DNA from: CAJCBL01 sp035298965 | GTDB taxonomy: Bacteria; Verrucomicrobiota; Verrucomicrobiia; Opitutales; Opitutaceae | Direction: 5' to 3' | NCBI GenBank assembly: GCA_035298965.1 | Contig: DATGXO010000070.1 | Coordinates: 47,510 to 111,509 of the forward strand | Length of the DNA stretch: 64,000 bases | Part shown: positions 10,360-18,029 of the stretch, one piece after another | Layout: every line of letters starts with the position of its first letter | How positions within the stretch are numbered: position 1 is the stretch's first letter | The notes under the pieces: generated by a model | The model's input: only the letters and a program-made list of their open reading frames with translations | Told to the model about the DNA's origin: nothing | Database searches by the model: none | Made by a program: the position numbers and the translations under genes

Positions 10360-11442
10360 CTACGTCCGGATGAAGATACCCTTCAGGTTCATCTCCAACG
10401 CCTGCGGGTTCGGCGACACGCGGAGGCCGTCGCTGCGGGCGATCCTGCCCTCTTTGATGAGGCGGTAGAGGTCCTTGTTGAAGGAGACCGAATTGCTCTC
10501 GGTCGTCGCTTCGAGGAGTGCCTGCACTTTGTCGAAATGCCCCTCGAGAATCAGGTTTCGCGCAGTCGAATCGACCATGAGCACTTCCTGCGCGGCATAA
10601 CGGCCGCCGCCCTCGAGCGCGGGGACGAGTTTCTGGCAAACCACGCCCTTCACCACGGCGGAGAGCTGCCGGCGGATCTGCTCGTGGCTTTCGTGCGGGA
10701 AGAACTCAAAAATGCGGTTCAGCGACTGCTGGACGTTGGCCGAGTGCAGCGTGGTAATCACCAAGTGGCCGGTCTCGGCCGCGGAGAGCGCCGTCTCAAG
10801 GGAAACGGCATCGCGCATTTCGCCGATGAGTATGATGTCGGGGTTCTGGCGGAGCACCGAACGCACGGCCAACGAGAAGCTCGGGGTGTCGATGCCGATC
10901 TCGCGTTGGTTGAAGATCGATTTGCCGTCCTGGAACGTGAACTCGATCGGGTCCTCCATCGTGACGATGTGCCGCTCGAGGTTCTGGTTAATCCAGTTGA
11001 GCATCGACGCCATGGTCGAGCTCTTTCCCGAGCCGGTCGGACCGCAGACGAGCACGAGGCCGTCCTTCACCTGTGCGAGCTTCACGAGCCGCTCCGGCTG
11101 CAGGTTCAAGTCGGCAAAGGTCGGGATGTGGCTCTTGATGTGACGGAAGACGATCGAGATCGAGCCGCGCTGCTGGAAGGCGTTTACGCGAAATCGCCCA
11201 ATGTTCTCGGCCGTGTAGGCGAAGTCGATCTGGCCGTCCGTGTCCCACTGCGGCTTGAAGACGAACGGCACGTACTCGTCCACGAAGGCCTGGATGATGT
11301 GTCGCGGAATCGGCTCCATATCCACGGGCTTGAGCCGGCCGCTGATGCGCAGGTACCCGACCTTGTTGGTTTTGATGATGCAATCGCTCGCTCCGGTCTC
11401 GACGCCGAGCTTGAGCAATTCGTTGAAAATCTGGGTGTGCAT
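10360..11442 (-). CDS. Type IV pilus retraction ATPase, PilT/PilU family
   Basis: A 360-residue secretion ATPase. The N-terminal PAS-like domain has GASDCIIKTNKVGYLRISGR, Walker A is CGPTGSGKSSTMAS, the Asp box is IVTMEDPIEF, Walker B is DIILIGEMRD, and the His box is TGHLVITTLHSA. These place it among retraction rather than assembly (PilB) ATPases. PilT and PilU cannot be separated with certainty. The C-terminus lacks the standard AIRNLIRE-like PilT motif and ends MNLKGIFIRT, which leans towards PilU or a lineage-specific paralogue. No other pilus genes are nearby. It is divergent from dapA with 124 bases between the starts. Confidence 0.88.
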   Translation of the reverse strand: MHTQIFNELLKLGVETGASDCIIKTNKVGYLRISGRLKPVDMEPIPRHIIQAFVDEYVPFVFKPQWDTDGQIDFAYTAENIGRFRVNAFQQRGSISIVFRHIKSHIPTFADLNLQPERLVKLAQVKDGLVLVCGPTGSGKSSTMASMLNWINQNLERHIVTMEDPIEFTFQDGKSIFNQREIGIDTPSFSLAVRSVLRQNPDIILIGEMRDAVSLETALSAAETGHLVITTLHSANVQQSLNRIFEFFPHESHEQIRRQLSAVVKGVVCQKLVPALEGGGRYAAQEVLMVDSTARNLILEGHFDKVQALLEATTESNSVSFNKDLYRLIKEGRIARSDGLRVSPNPQALEMNLKGIFIRT

Positions 11443-11566
11443 TTAGGCTGGGACTTGTTTCCGCCGGGAAACGCTCCGTTGGGGAAAAAGGGATGGATTT
11501 TTCCTATTGGCCGCAGCATTTCTCCACAAGGTCTCGTTTCGTAAACCCGCAATTAAATCCCTTAGC

Positions 11567-12457
11567 ATGAGCAATCCGCGCGAGTTCACCGGCGCCATCA
11601 CCGCCCTCGTGACACCGTTCCGCCACGGCCAAATCGCCTACGACGATCTCGATCGCCTCGTGGACGCCCAGATCGCCGGCGGAATCAAAGGACTCGTGCC
11701 CGTCGGCACCACCGGCGAATCGCCCACGCTCGATTACGACGAACACATCGAGGTCGTGCGCCGCGTCGTCGCCCGCTCCGCCGGCCGCGTGCCCGTGCTC
11801 GCCGGCACCGGTTCCAACAGCACCCGTGAAGCCGTCGAACTCACCAAGAAGGCCGAGGCCGCCGGCGCCGACGCCATGCTCGTCGTCGCGCCCTACTACA
11901 ACAAGCCGAGCCAGGAAGGCCTGTTCCGCCATTACAGCGCGATCGCCGATGCCACCGCCAAGCCGATCGTGCTCTACTCGATCCCGGGTCGTTGCGGCAT
12001 CGAGATCGCCGTGCCGACGATCGCCCGCCTCCGCGCCGCGTTCCCGCATATCAACCACATCAAGGAAGCCGGCGGCTCGTGCGACCGCGTCGACCAGATC
12101 CGCCAGGCCTGCGGTGATTCGATGACGATCCTCTGCGGCGACGACGGCCTCACCCTGCCCTTCATGTCGCTCGGCGCCAAGGGCGTGATCTCCGTCGCCT
12201 CCAACCTCTTCCCCGCCGAGATCGCGCAACTCTGCGAACTCGCCGCCGCCGGCCGCCGCGCCGAGGCGCTCACGTTGCACGCGCGTTTCCAGCCGCTCTT
12301 CAAGAACCTCTTCGTCGAGCCCAACCCCGTGCCCGCCAAGTACGCGATGGCCAAGCTCGGCCAGATCGGCTCGCCCGAAGTGCGCCTGCCGCTCTACGAG
12401 CTGACCGATGCCAGCCGCGCGCTCCTCGACAAGACCCTCGCCGACCTCCGCCGCTAA
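11567..12457 (+). CDS. dapA: 4-hydroxy-tetrahydrodipicolinate synthase
   Basis: A 296-residue (beta/alpha)8 class I aldolase condensing pyruvate with aspartate semialdehyde, the first committed step to diaminopimelate and lysine. GTTGESPTL forms the substrate loop, the active-site Tyr is in VLYSIPGRCG (about residue 136), and the Schiff-base Lys is in INHIKEAGG (about 165). The ATG at 11567 fits the family N-terminus (FTGAITALVTPF); the 20 extra upstream codons are not conserved. It is the first gene of dapA-dapB-ruvA, with dapB starting 4 bases after its stop. Confidence 0.97.
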   Translation: MSNPREFTGAITALVTPFRHGQIAYDDLDRLVDAQIAGGIKGLVPVGTTGESPTLDYDEHIEVVRRVVARSAGRVPVLAGTGSNSTREAVELTKKAEAAGADAMLVVAPYYNKPSQEGLFRHYSAIADATAKPIVLYSIPGRCGIEIAVPTIARLRAAFPHINHIKEAGGSCDRVDQIRQACGDSMTILCGDDGLTLPFMSLGAKGVISVASNLFPAEIAQLCELAAAGRRAEALTLHARFQPLFKNLFVEPNPVPAKYAMAKLGQIGSPEVRLPLYELTDASRALLDKTLADLRR

Positions 12458-12461
12458 CGCC

Positions 12462-13217
12462 ATGTCGCTCCCCCGCGTTCTCATCAACGGCGCCAAGGGC
12501 CGCATGGGCCAGGCCCTCCTCGCCTGCGCCAAGGAAGCCGGCATCCCCGTCGCCGCCGCACTCGACCAAGGCGATGATCTCGCCGCCGCCCTGCCCGCCT
12601 GCGACGTCGTCATCGATTTCAGCCACCACTCGGCCACGGCCAACGTCGTCGATCTGGCCATCCGCCACGGCAAGGCGCTTGTCGTCGGTACGACCGGCCA
12701 CACGACCGAAGAACGCAACAAGCTTGCCGCTCGCGCCGGTGCCGCGATCCCGACGGTCTGGGCGAGCAACTACTCCGTGGGCGTGAACGTCCTCTTCCAC
12801 CTCGTCGCCGAAGCCGCCCGCGTGCTCGACAACAGTTTCGACGCCGAAGTCGTCGAGATGCACCACCGCTTCAAGAAGGACGCGCCCAGCGGCACCGCCG
12901 CGAGCCTCCTCGAGATTCTGCTGCGCGCCCGCGATCTCCAAGAATCGGATCTTCGCCACGGTCGCCACGGCATCGTCGGCGAGCGCACGAAACGCGAGGT
13001 CGGCGTCCACGCCCTGCGCGGCGGCGATGTCGTGGGCGACCACACCGTCATCTTCGCCGCGCTCGGCGAACGTGTGGAGCTCACGCACAAGGCCGGCGAT
13101 CGCGCCATCCTCGCCCGCGGCGCGCTGCATGCCGCGCGCTGGGTCTTCGGCCGCCCTGCCGGGCTTTACGACATGCAGGACGTGCTCGCTCTCCGCAAAC
13201 CCGAGGCGGCCCGATGA
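12462..13217 (+). CDS. dapB: 4-hydroxy-tetrahydrodipicolinate reductase
   Basis: A 251-residue NAD(P)H-dependent reductase for the second dedicated step of diaminopimelate synthesis. The Rossmann motif INGAKGRMGQAL is at the N-terminus and GTTGHT forms the nucleotide/substrate loop. The signature EMHHRFKKDAPSGTA carries the catalytic His and Lys. Length is slightly short but within range. The first residues overlap no other real gene; the longer open frame from 12408 runs inside dapA. Its stop overlaps the ruvA start by 4 bases (ATGA). Confidence 0.96.
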   Translation: MSLPRVLINGAKGRMGQALLACAKEAGIPVAAALDQGDDLAAALPACDVVIDFSHHSATANVVDLAIRHGKALVVGTTGHTTEERNKLAARAGAAIPTVWASNYSVGVNVLFHLVAEAARVLDNSFDAEVVEMHHRFKKDAPSGTAASLLEILLRARDLQESDLRHGRHGIVGERTKREVGVHALRGGDVVGDHTVIFAALGERVELTHKAGDRAILARGALHAARWVFGRPAGLYDMQDVLALRKPEAAR

Positions 13218-13819
13218 TCGCCAGCCTCCGCGGTACCCTGCTTTCCACCACACCGCTGTACGCGGTGATCGAGGTCGCGGGCGTCGGTTACGAAGTGAAC
13301 GTCCCCGTGACGACCGCCGAGCGTCTTCCCGCGGCGGGCCAACCGGCATTCGTCCACACACACGTCGTCTACCGCGAGGACTCGCAGGCAATCTACGGTT
13401 TCGCCACCGCCGCGGAGCGCGATTTTTTCCGCCTGCTCATCGAGAAGGTCAGCGGCGTGGGCCCGAAGGTGTCGCTCGCGTTGATGAGCCATCTTTCGCT
13501 CCCGTCGCTCCAAGGCGCGATCGCGGCGAGCGATGCCGACCTGCTTTCGAAATGCCCCGGCATCGGCCGGAAAACCGCCGAGCGGATCATTCTCGATCTG
13601 AAGGACAAACTCGGGGTCGTCTCGCAGATCGTCCCTGCCGGCGCCGCGCTTTCCGGTGCGACCGTGCCGGTCGCCGCTTCGCCGTTGGCCGATGCCGTCG
13701 CCGCCCTCGTCGCGCTCGGCTACAAACCGGCCGACGCCGACAAGGCCGTGCGCAAGGCGCAGTCCGCACTCGGCGGCACTGCGACGACCGAGGCGCTCAT
13801 CAAAAAGGCGCTCTCCTGA
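13214..13819 (+). CDS. ruvA: Holliday junction branch migration protein RuvA
   Basis: A 201-residue tetrameric DNA-binding subunit that recruits the RuvB motor to four-way junctions. An N-terminal OB fold (MIASLRGTLL ... VGYEVNVP) is followed by two helix-hairpin-helix motifs (VSGVGPKVSLALM and CPGIGRKTAERIILDL). A C-terminal RuvB-contact domain starts after an acidic-poor linker (DAVAALVALGYKPADADKAV). Translational coupling to dapB is suggested by the overlap. ruvB and ruvC are not in the window. The last codons form the left arm of a strong hairpin shared with the opposing operon. Confidence 0.97.
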   Translation: MIASLRGTLLSTTPLYAVIEVAGVGYEVNVPVTTAERLPAAGQPAFVHTHVVYREDSQAIYGFATAAERDFFRLLIEKVSGVGPKVSLALMSHLSLPSLQGAIAASDADLLSKCPGIGRKTAERIILDLKDKLGVVSQIVPAGAALSGATVPVAASPLADAVAALVALGYKPADADKAVRKAQSALGGTATTEALIKKALS

Positions 13820-13832
13820 GCGGAGAGCGCCT
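13801..13832 (-). terminator. Intrinsic terminator for the sigma/anti-sigma operon
   Basis: AGGCGCTCTCC (13806-13816) and GGAGAGCGCCT (13822-13832) form a perfect 11-bp stem with a 5-base loop. Read on the minus strand the stem is followed by TTTTTG, so it terminates the anti-sigma transcript. On the plus strand no U-tract follows. The hairpin includes the last codons and stop of ruvA. Confidence 0.8.
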
Positions 13833-13858
13833 GAAGGTGTTTGGTTCTCCGCGCCCGA

Positions 13859-14503
13859 TCAGCGCTGGAACTGGAACGCGTTCGCCTCGATCTCCTCAAG
13901 TCGCAGCGGCGTGGTCGGCACTTCGCCGTACGGCCGCAGGTCGACCTTGAGATCCTCGGTGCCGGAAAGATCCGGTACGACGAGCGGCCGGGTCGGTGGC
14001 GCCATCCGGGTGAAGTCGACGACGATGTCTCGGCTGCCCTGGTTCCACGGGTTGCGGAACCCGGCGGGATTGGCGCTCAAGGCCACGGTCGTGGTCTGCG
14101 TCACGGATTGCACTCGGGCGATTTCGGGCTGCGCGATGTTCGTCGCGGGTTGCGCCGCGACAGCCGGTTCGGCGGAAGGCGTGGCCTGACGCACGGCGAC
14201 AAACACCGCACAAGCCGCCAACGCGCCACTCGCGACCAGACCGAGCGAGCGGAGCCATTCGCGCGAGCCGCGGGCTTCGATCGCCACCACTTTGCCCCTG
14301 CGGAACTGCGGCGCTGGCGCGGCTTCCTCGCGGAACTGCTCCGCGAGACCGGCGCAGGCCTTCTGCATCTGGCAATATTGGCGGTAGATCCGGCGACGCT
14401 CGGGGTCGCCAGCGATAGCCCTTTCCAACTCGACCGCCTGGGCCGGCGGCAGCTCCCCATCGACGTAGAGGTTGAGTAGTTCGATGAATTGATCGTGGGT
14501 CAT
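13859..14503 (-). CDS. Membrane-anchored anti-sigma factor
   Basis: A 214-residue protein encoded immediately after an ECF sigma gene, with a 4-base overlap. Residues 1-50 resemble the cytoplasmic anti-sigma domain (LLNLYVDGELPPAQAVELER is the usual 'x-DGEL' start). One hydrophobic helix near residues 85-105 (LGLVASGALAACAVFVAV) would span the membrane, leaving a periplasmic C-terminal part of about 105 residues. The canonical zinc motif HxxxCxxC is not present; only YCQMQKAC is seen, so it is either a non-zinc member or uses different ligands. Function is inferred mostly from gene order and the N-terminal motif. Confidence 0.82.
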   Translation of the reverse strand: MTHDQFIELLNLYVDGELPPAQAVELERAIAGDPERRRIYRQYCQMQKACAGLAEQFREEAAPAPQFRRGKVVAIEARGSREWLRSLGLVASGALAACAVFVAVRQATPSAEPAVAAQPATNIAQPEIARVQSVTQTTTVALSANPAGFRNPWNQGSRDIVVDFTRMAPPTRPLVVPDLSGTEDLKVDLRPYGEVPTTPLRLEEIEANAFQFQR

Positions 14504-15105
14504 TTGAAATCCTCCCCGAGCAGCTCGCGCAGGGCCTCGCGGGCCCGGGCGATCCGGCTCTTCACGGTTCCCACGCTGATGCCGAGAATCTCGGCGATCT
14601 CCTCGTAGGAATGGTTTTGTACGTTGCGCAGCACGAGTATCTCCCGGTGCTTCTTGCCCAGTTTCTCCATGCCGGCGGCGACGTGTTCGGTGAATTCGCT
14701 CGTCACCGTGATGGCATCGGGCGCCTCGACATCGGCCGGGATGATCTCGGCGAGCGTGGCGCTGTCGTCATCCTCGCCGAGCGGCTGGTCGAACGAGACC
14801 GTCTTGTCGCGTTTCCGCCGCCACCAATACCAGTAGCGGTTCCGCGCGAGGTTGGTCGCGATCTGGTAAAGCCAGGTCGAGAACGCGGCGTCGCCCCGGA
14901 AGTTCTCGAGTCCGCGGTGCGCCCGGATGAAGGCATCCTGCGTGACCTCCTCGGCATCCTGCGGGTTGCGCAGGAGCTGGTGGACCATCGAATAGATCCG
15001 GTCCCAATACTTCCCGACCATCTCATTGAACGCTAGTTCGTCGCCGGCCTTGATGCGGTCGACGAGCAAGCGGTCAAAGGCGACGTCCTGAGCCTTGGTA
15101 GACAT
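14500..15105 (-). CDS. RNA polymerase sigma factor, ECF (sigma-70 family)
   Basis: A 201-residue group 4 sigma factor. Region 2 carries EVTQDAFIRAHRGLENFRG and FSTWLYQIATNLARNRYW; region 4 carries SYEEIAEILGISVGTVKSRIARAREAL, a helix-turn-helix for the -35 element. It would direct polymerase to a stress or envelope regulon and is held inactive by the downstream anti-sigma. The ATG at 15105 has GAGG eight bases upstream on its strand. Longer starts up to 15267 lack family similarity. Confidence 0.93.
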   Translation of the reverse strand: MSTKAQDVAFDRLLVDRIKAGDELAFNEMVGKYWDRIYSMVHQLLRNPQDAEEVTQDAFIRAHRGLENFRGDAAFSTWLYQIATNLARNRYWYWWRRKRDKTVSFDQPLGEDDDSATLAEIIPADVEAPDAITVTSEFTEHVAAGMEKLGKKHREILVLRNVQNHSYEEIAEILGISVGTVKSRIARAREALRELLGEDFK

Positions 15106-15555
15106 GCGTTCTACCTCGGTGCGACTGGCGTAGTCCTTGAAAGTTCCCACGGTAATGGCCTCAGCAGAAAAGTTGGAGCGCGGGACTTTCGCGCCGGCCC
15201 TCGACCCGGTCAAGCAACGCACGCCCGTCCGGATTCTCATCACGGCGGCAGCGCGCCGCCGCGACACCGAAAACCGGTTCGCACGGGCAAAAGTGGAGCG
15301 CCGTACCGGCGCAGGAGAACGACAGGTGTGGGAGCACGTCGACGGAACGAATTGGGCTGAACTTTCTCTCTAACACGCTCGGGGCCTTTAGGTTCCCTCA
15401 TCTGGCGGATTTGCGGCGGGGTGCGCGGGCGGACGCCCCATCCCGGGCTCGGGACCAGCCCGATACCGCTCACGCAGAGGGAGGGTTATTCTCGCCCGTC
15501 GCCGCGGCCAATGCTCTCGCCCGCCGGCATCCTCCAACCTTCAACCCGATCCACC
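15106..15555. other. Intergenic region between sigma operon and DUF1328 gene
   Basis: Apart from the possible ECF promoter next to 15105, this stretch of 450 bases shows no gene with recognisable protein features. It must hold the divergent promoters for the sigma operon and for the small membrane protein. I could not pick out convincing -35/-10 boxes. Confidence 0.4.
15120..15147 (-). promoter_or_regulatory. Possible ECF-type promoter of the sigma operon
   Basis: On the minus strand GGAACTT (15147-15141) is followed after 15 bases by GTCGCA (15125-15120), close to the E. coli sigma-E pattern GGAACTT-N16-GTCnAA. If used, transcription would start only a few bases before the ribosome site. 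Such tight spacing weakens the call. Confidence 0.3.
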
Positions 15556-15714
15556 ATGCTTGGCTATACCATCTTCTTCCTGATCCTCGCTCTCATCGCC
15601 GGCGCGCTCGGCTTCGGCGTCGTCGCGGGCACGGCCGCGTTGATCGCGAAGATCTGTTTCGTGCTCTTCCTGGTCTTGTTCGTCGTTTCGCTGCTGCGCG
15701 GTCGCCGGGCCTGA
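15556..15714 (+). CDS. DUF1328 (YtjA-like) small membrane protein
   Basis: A 52-residue hydrophobic peptide with two closely spaced membrane helices (MLGYTIFFLILALIAGALGF and IAKICFVLFLVLFVVSLLRG) and an Arg-rich tail, the pattern of DUF1328. The family has no established role and is often stress-inducible in Proteobacteria. The start is the ATG at 15556; the longer upstream frame is not hydrophobic. The glycosyltransferase gene begins 29 bases after its stop, so co-transcription is possible. Confidence 0.85.
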   Translation: MLGYTIFFLILALIAGALGFGVVAGTAALIAKICFVLFLVLFVVSLLRGRRA

Positions 15715-15743
15715 GTCGAACCCGCTCACCGACTATCCGGCCG

Positions 15744-18026
15744 ATGAAGACAGCGTTCCTCGGGACCTATCTGCCGCGCAAGTGCGGCATCGCCACGTTC
15801 ACCCACGACCTGCGGCAGGCGGTCGCGGCGCAATCCGCGCCGGGTGAGTGTCCGGTGCTGGCGGTCAGCCAGCCCGGCCCAGGCGAGGGTTACCCGCCGG
15901 AGGTCGTCTTTGAAATCGCCGAGAACGATCCGCGGAGCTACGCGCGCGCCGCCGAGTTCCTCAATCGCGGCGGTGCCGACCTGCTCTGCGTCCAGCATGA
16001 GTTCGGGATTTTCGGCGGCGAAGCGGGCGGGCATCTGCTCACCTTGCTTCGCGCGCTCCACACGCCGGTCGTCACCACGCTGCACACCGTGCTGCGCCAG
16101 CCCTCGCCCGCCCAACGCGAGGTGATGCAGGCGATCATCGCGCTCTCCGACCGCCTGGTCGTCATGACCGAGCGCGGCCGCACGTTCCTGCGCGACATCT
16201 ACCAGGCGCCCGCCGCCAAGATCGATCTCATCGCCCATGGCATCCCCGACGTGCCGTTCGAGGAGCCCGACCGCTGCAAGGAGCTCTTCGCCGTCGAAGG
16301 CCGCCTCGTGCTCCTCACCTTCGGCCTGCTCTCGCCGAACAAGGGCATCGAACACGTGCTTGCCGCCCTCCCCGCGATCATCGCCGAGTTTCCGCAGGTC
16401 GTGTACCTCGTGCTCGGCGCCACGCATCCGAACCTCGTGCGCGAACAGGGGGAAACGTACCGCCGCAGTCTCGAGCGGCTCGCGCAACGCCACGGCGTCG
16501 AGGAACACGTCATCTTCTTCGACCGCTTCGTGGACCTCGCCGAGCTGAAGGACTTCATCGGCGCGGCCGACGTCTACGTCACGCCCTACCTCAACGAGCA
16601 GCAGATCGTCTCCGGCACCCTCGCGTACGCCTTCGGCGCCGGCAAGGCCGTCGTCTCCACTCCGTACTGGCACGCCGCCGAGCTCCTCACCGACGGCCGC
16701 GGCGTGCTCGTGCCGTTCGCCGATTCCAGCGCCATCGCCCGCGAGGTGACGGCTCTCCTGCGCGACGAAGCGCGACGGCTCGCGATCCGTCGCCATGCCT
16801 ACGCCATCGGCCGTGGCATGATCTGGCCGCGTGCCGCGGAGCGGTACCTCGAAACGTTCACACGCGCCCGCGCCGGGCGCGTCCGCGCGCAGCGCCGCGC
16901 CCCCGCGCAGGAGGCCGTCGATCCCGACCGGGCCCCGTTGCCGCTGCCGGTGTTCCGCCCCGACCACGTGCTGCACCTCACCGATTCCACCGGCATCCTG
17001 CAGCACGCGCTCTACACCATCCCGAATCGACTCCACGGATACTGCACCGACGACAACGCCCGCGCCCTCCTCCTCGCCCTGCTCTGGGAGGAACTCGGCG
17101 AAGCCGCCCCTTCGTTCGCCCGGCTCGCGCCGACCTACGCGAGTTTCCTCGCCCACGCACTGCACCCGGGCAGCCGACGCTTCCGCAACTTCCTCGGCTA
17201 CGACCGGAACTGGCTCGAGGAGGAAGGCTCCGAGGACGCCCACGGCCGCGCGCTCTGGGCGCTCGGCGTCTGCTCGGCCACCGCCCGCGAACGCGGTCTA
17301 CGCCTGCTCGCTCACCGCCTCCTCAACGAGGCCCTGCCGCCCGTGCCCGCGCTCGCGCATCCCCGCACCTGGGCGTTCACGCTGCTCGGGCTCGATGCGT
17401 ATTTGCGCGACAACCCGGGCGATCAGCGCGCGGTCGATTTGCGGTCCGCGTTCACCGATCGCCTCATGCGGCGCTTCGCCGAGCACAGCCGCGCCGAATG
17501 GCATTGGCTCGCCGACGACGCCACCTACGACAACGCCCGCCTGCCGCACGCGCTCATCCTCTCCGGCCGCGCGACCCATCAACCCGAAGTCGTCGCCGCC
17601 GGCCTCCGCGCCCTGCGCTGGCTCGTGCAACTCCAGACCTCGCCCAACGGCCGTTTTCAACCGATCGGCTCCAACGGCTTCTGCCACCGCGATGGCACCC
17701 GCGCCTACTTCGACCAGCAACCGATCGAAGCCCAGGCGACGGTCAGCGCCTGCCTCGAGGCGTTTCGTGTCACAGGTGACCGCTTCTGGCTCCTGCGCGC
17801 GCACCTCGTCTTCGAGTGGTTCCTCGGCCGCAACGACCTCGGCCTGAGCCTCTACGACCCGCGCACCGGCGGCTGCCGCGACGCCCTCCACGCCGACCGA
17901 CTCAACGAAAACCAGGGCGCCGAGTCCACCCTCGCGTTCCATCTCGCGCTCGCCGAGCTGCGCCTGGCCCACCGGCGTCTCGCGCCCGCGCCGTCGAGCC
18001 GGGCCGCCGAACTCGCCCCTTCGTGA
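15744..18026 (+). CDS. GT4-type glycosyltransferase with long helical C-terminal domain
   Basis: A 760-residue cytoplasmic protein. Residues 1-380 form a GT-B glycosyltransferase of family 4 type: N-terminal GTYLPRKCGIATFTHDL loop, FGLLSPNKGIEHVL before the second Rossmann domain, and DVYVTPYLNEQQIVSGTLAY in place of the usual EX7E region. The remaining 360 residues look like an alpha/alpha toroid (TDSTGILQHALYTIPNRLHG, YCTDDNARALLLAL, EDAHGRALWALGVC). By family it transfers a sugar from a nucleotide donor; the acceptor is unknown. The GH130 gene starts 3 bases after its stop, so the two very likely act on the same glycan. The ATG at 15744 is set by the conserved N-terminus. Confidence 0.85.
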   Translation: MKTAFLGTYLPRKCGIATFTHDLRQAVAAQSAPGECPVLAVSQPGPGEGYPPEVVFEIAENDPRSYARAAEFLNRGGADLLCVQHEFGIFGGEAGGHLLTLLRALHTPVVTTLHTVLRQPSPAQREVMQAIIALSDRLVVMTERGRTFLRDIYQAPAAKIDLIAHGIPDVPFEEPDRCKELFAVEGRLVLLTFGLLSPNKGIEHVLAALPAIIAEFPQVVYLVLGATHPNLVREQGETYRRSLERLAQRHGVEEHVIFFDRFVDLAELKDFIGAADVYVTPYLNEQQIVSGTLAYAFGAGKAVVSTPYWHAAELLTDGRGVLVPFADSSAIAREVTALLRDEARRLAIRRHAYAIGRGMIWPRAAERYLETFTRARAGRVRAQRRAPAQEAVDPDRAPLPLPVFRPDHVLHLTDSTGILQHALYTIPNRLHGYCTDDNARALLLALLWEELGEAAPSFARLAPTYASFLAHALHPGSRRFRNFLGYDRNWLEEEGSEDAHGRALWALGVCSATARERGLRLLAHRLLNEALPPVPALAHPRTWAFTLLGLDAYLRDNPGDQRAVDLRSAFTDRLMRRFAEHSRAEWHWLADDATYDNARLPHALILSGRATHQPEVVAAGLRALRWLVQLQTSPNGRFQPIGSNGFCHRDGTRAYFDQQPIEAQATVSACLEAFRVTGDRFWLLRAHLVFEWFLGRNDLGLSLYDPRTGGCRDALHADRLNENQGAESTLAFHLALAELRLAHRRLAPAPSSRAAELAPS

Positions 18027-18029
18027 GCC

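Noticed and set aside
13859..14503. Zinc-finger anti-sigma (ZAS) assignment
   Set aside because: The HxxxCxxC ligands needed for the name are missing, so only the general anti-sigma call was kept.
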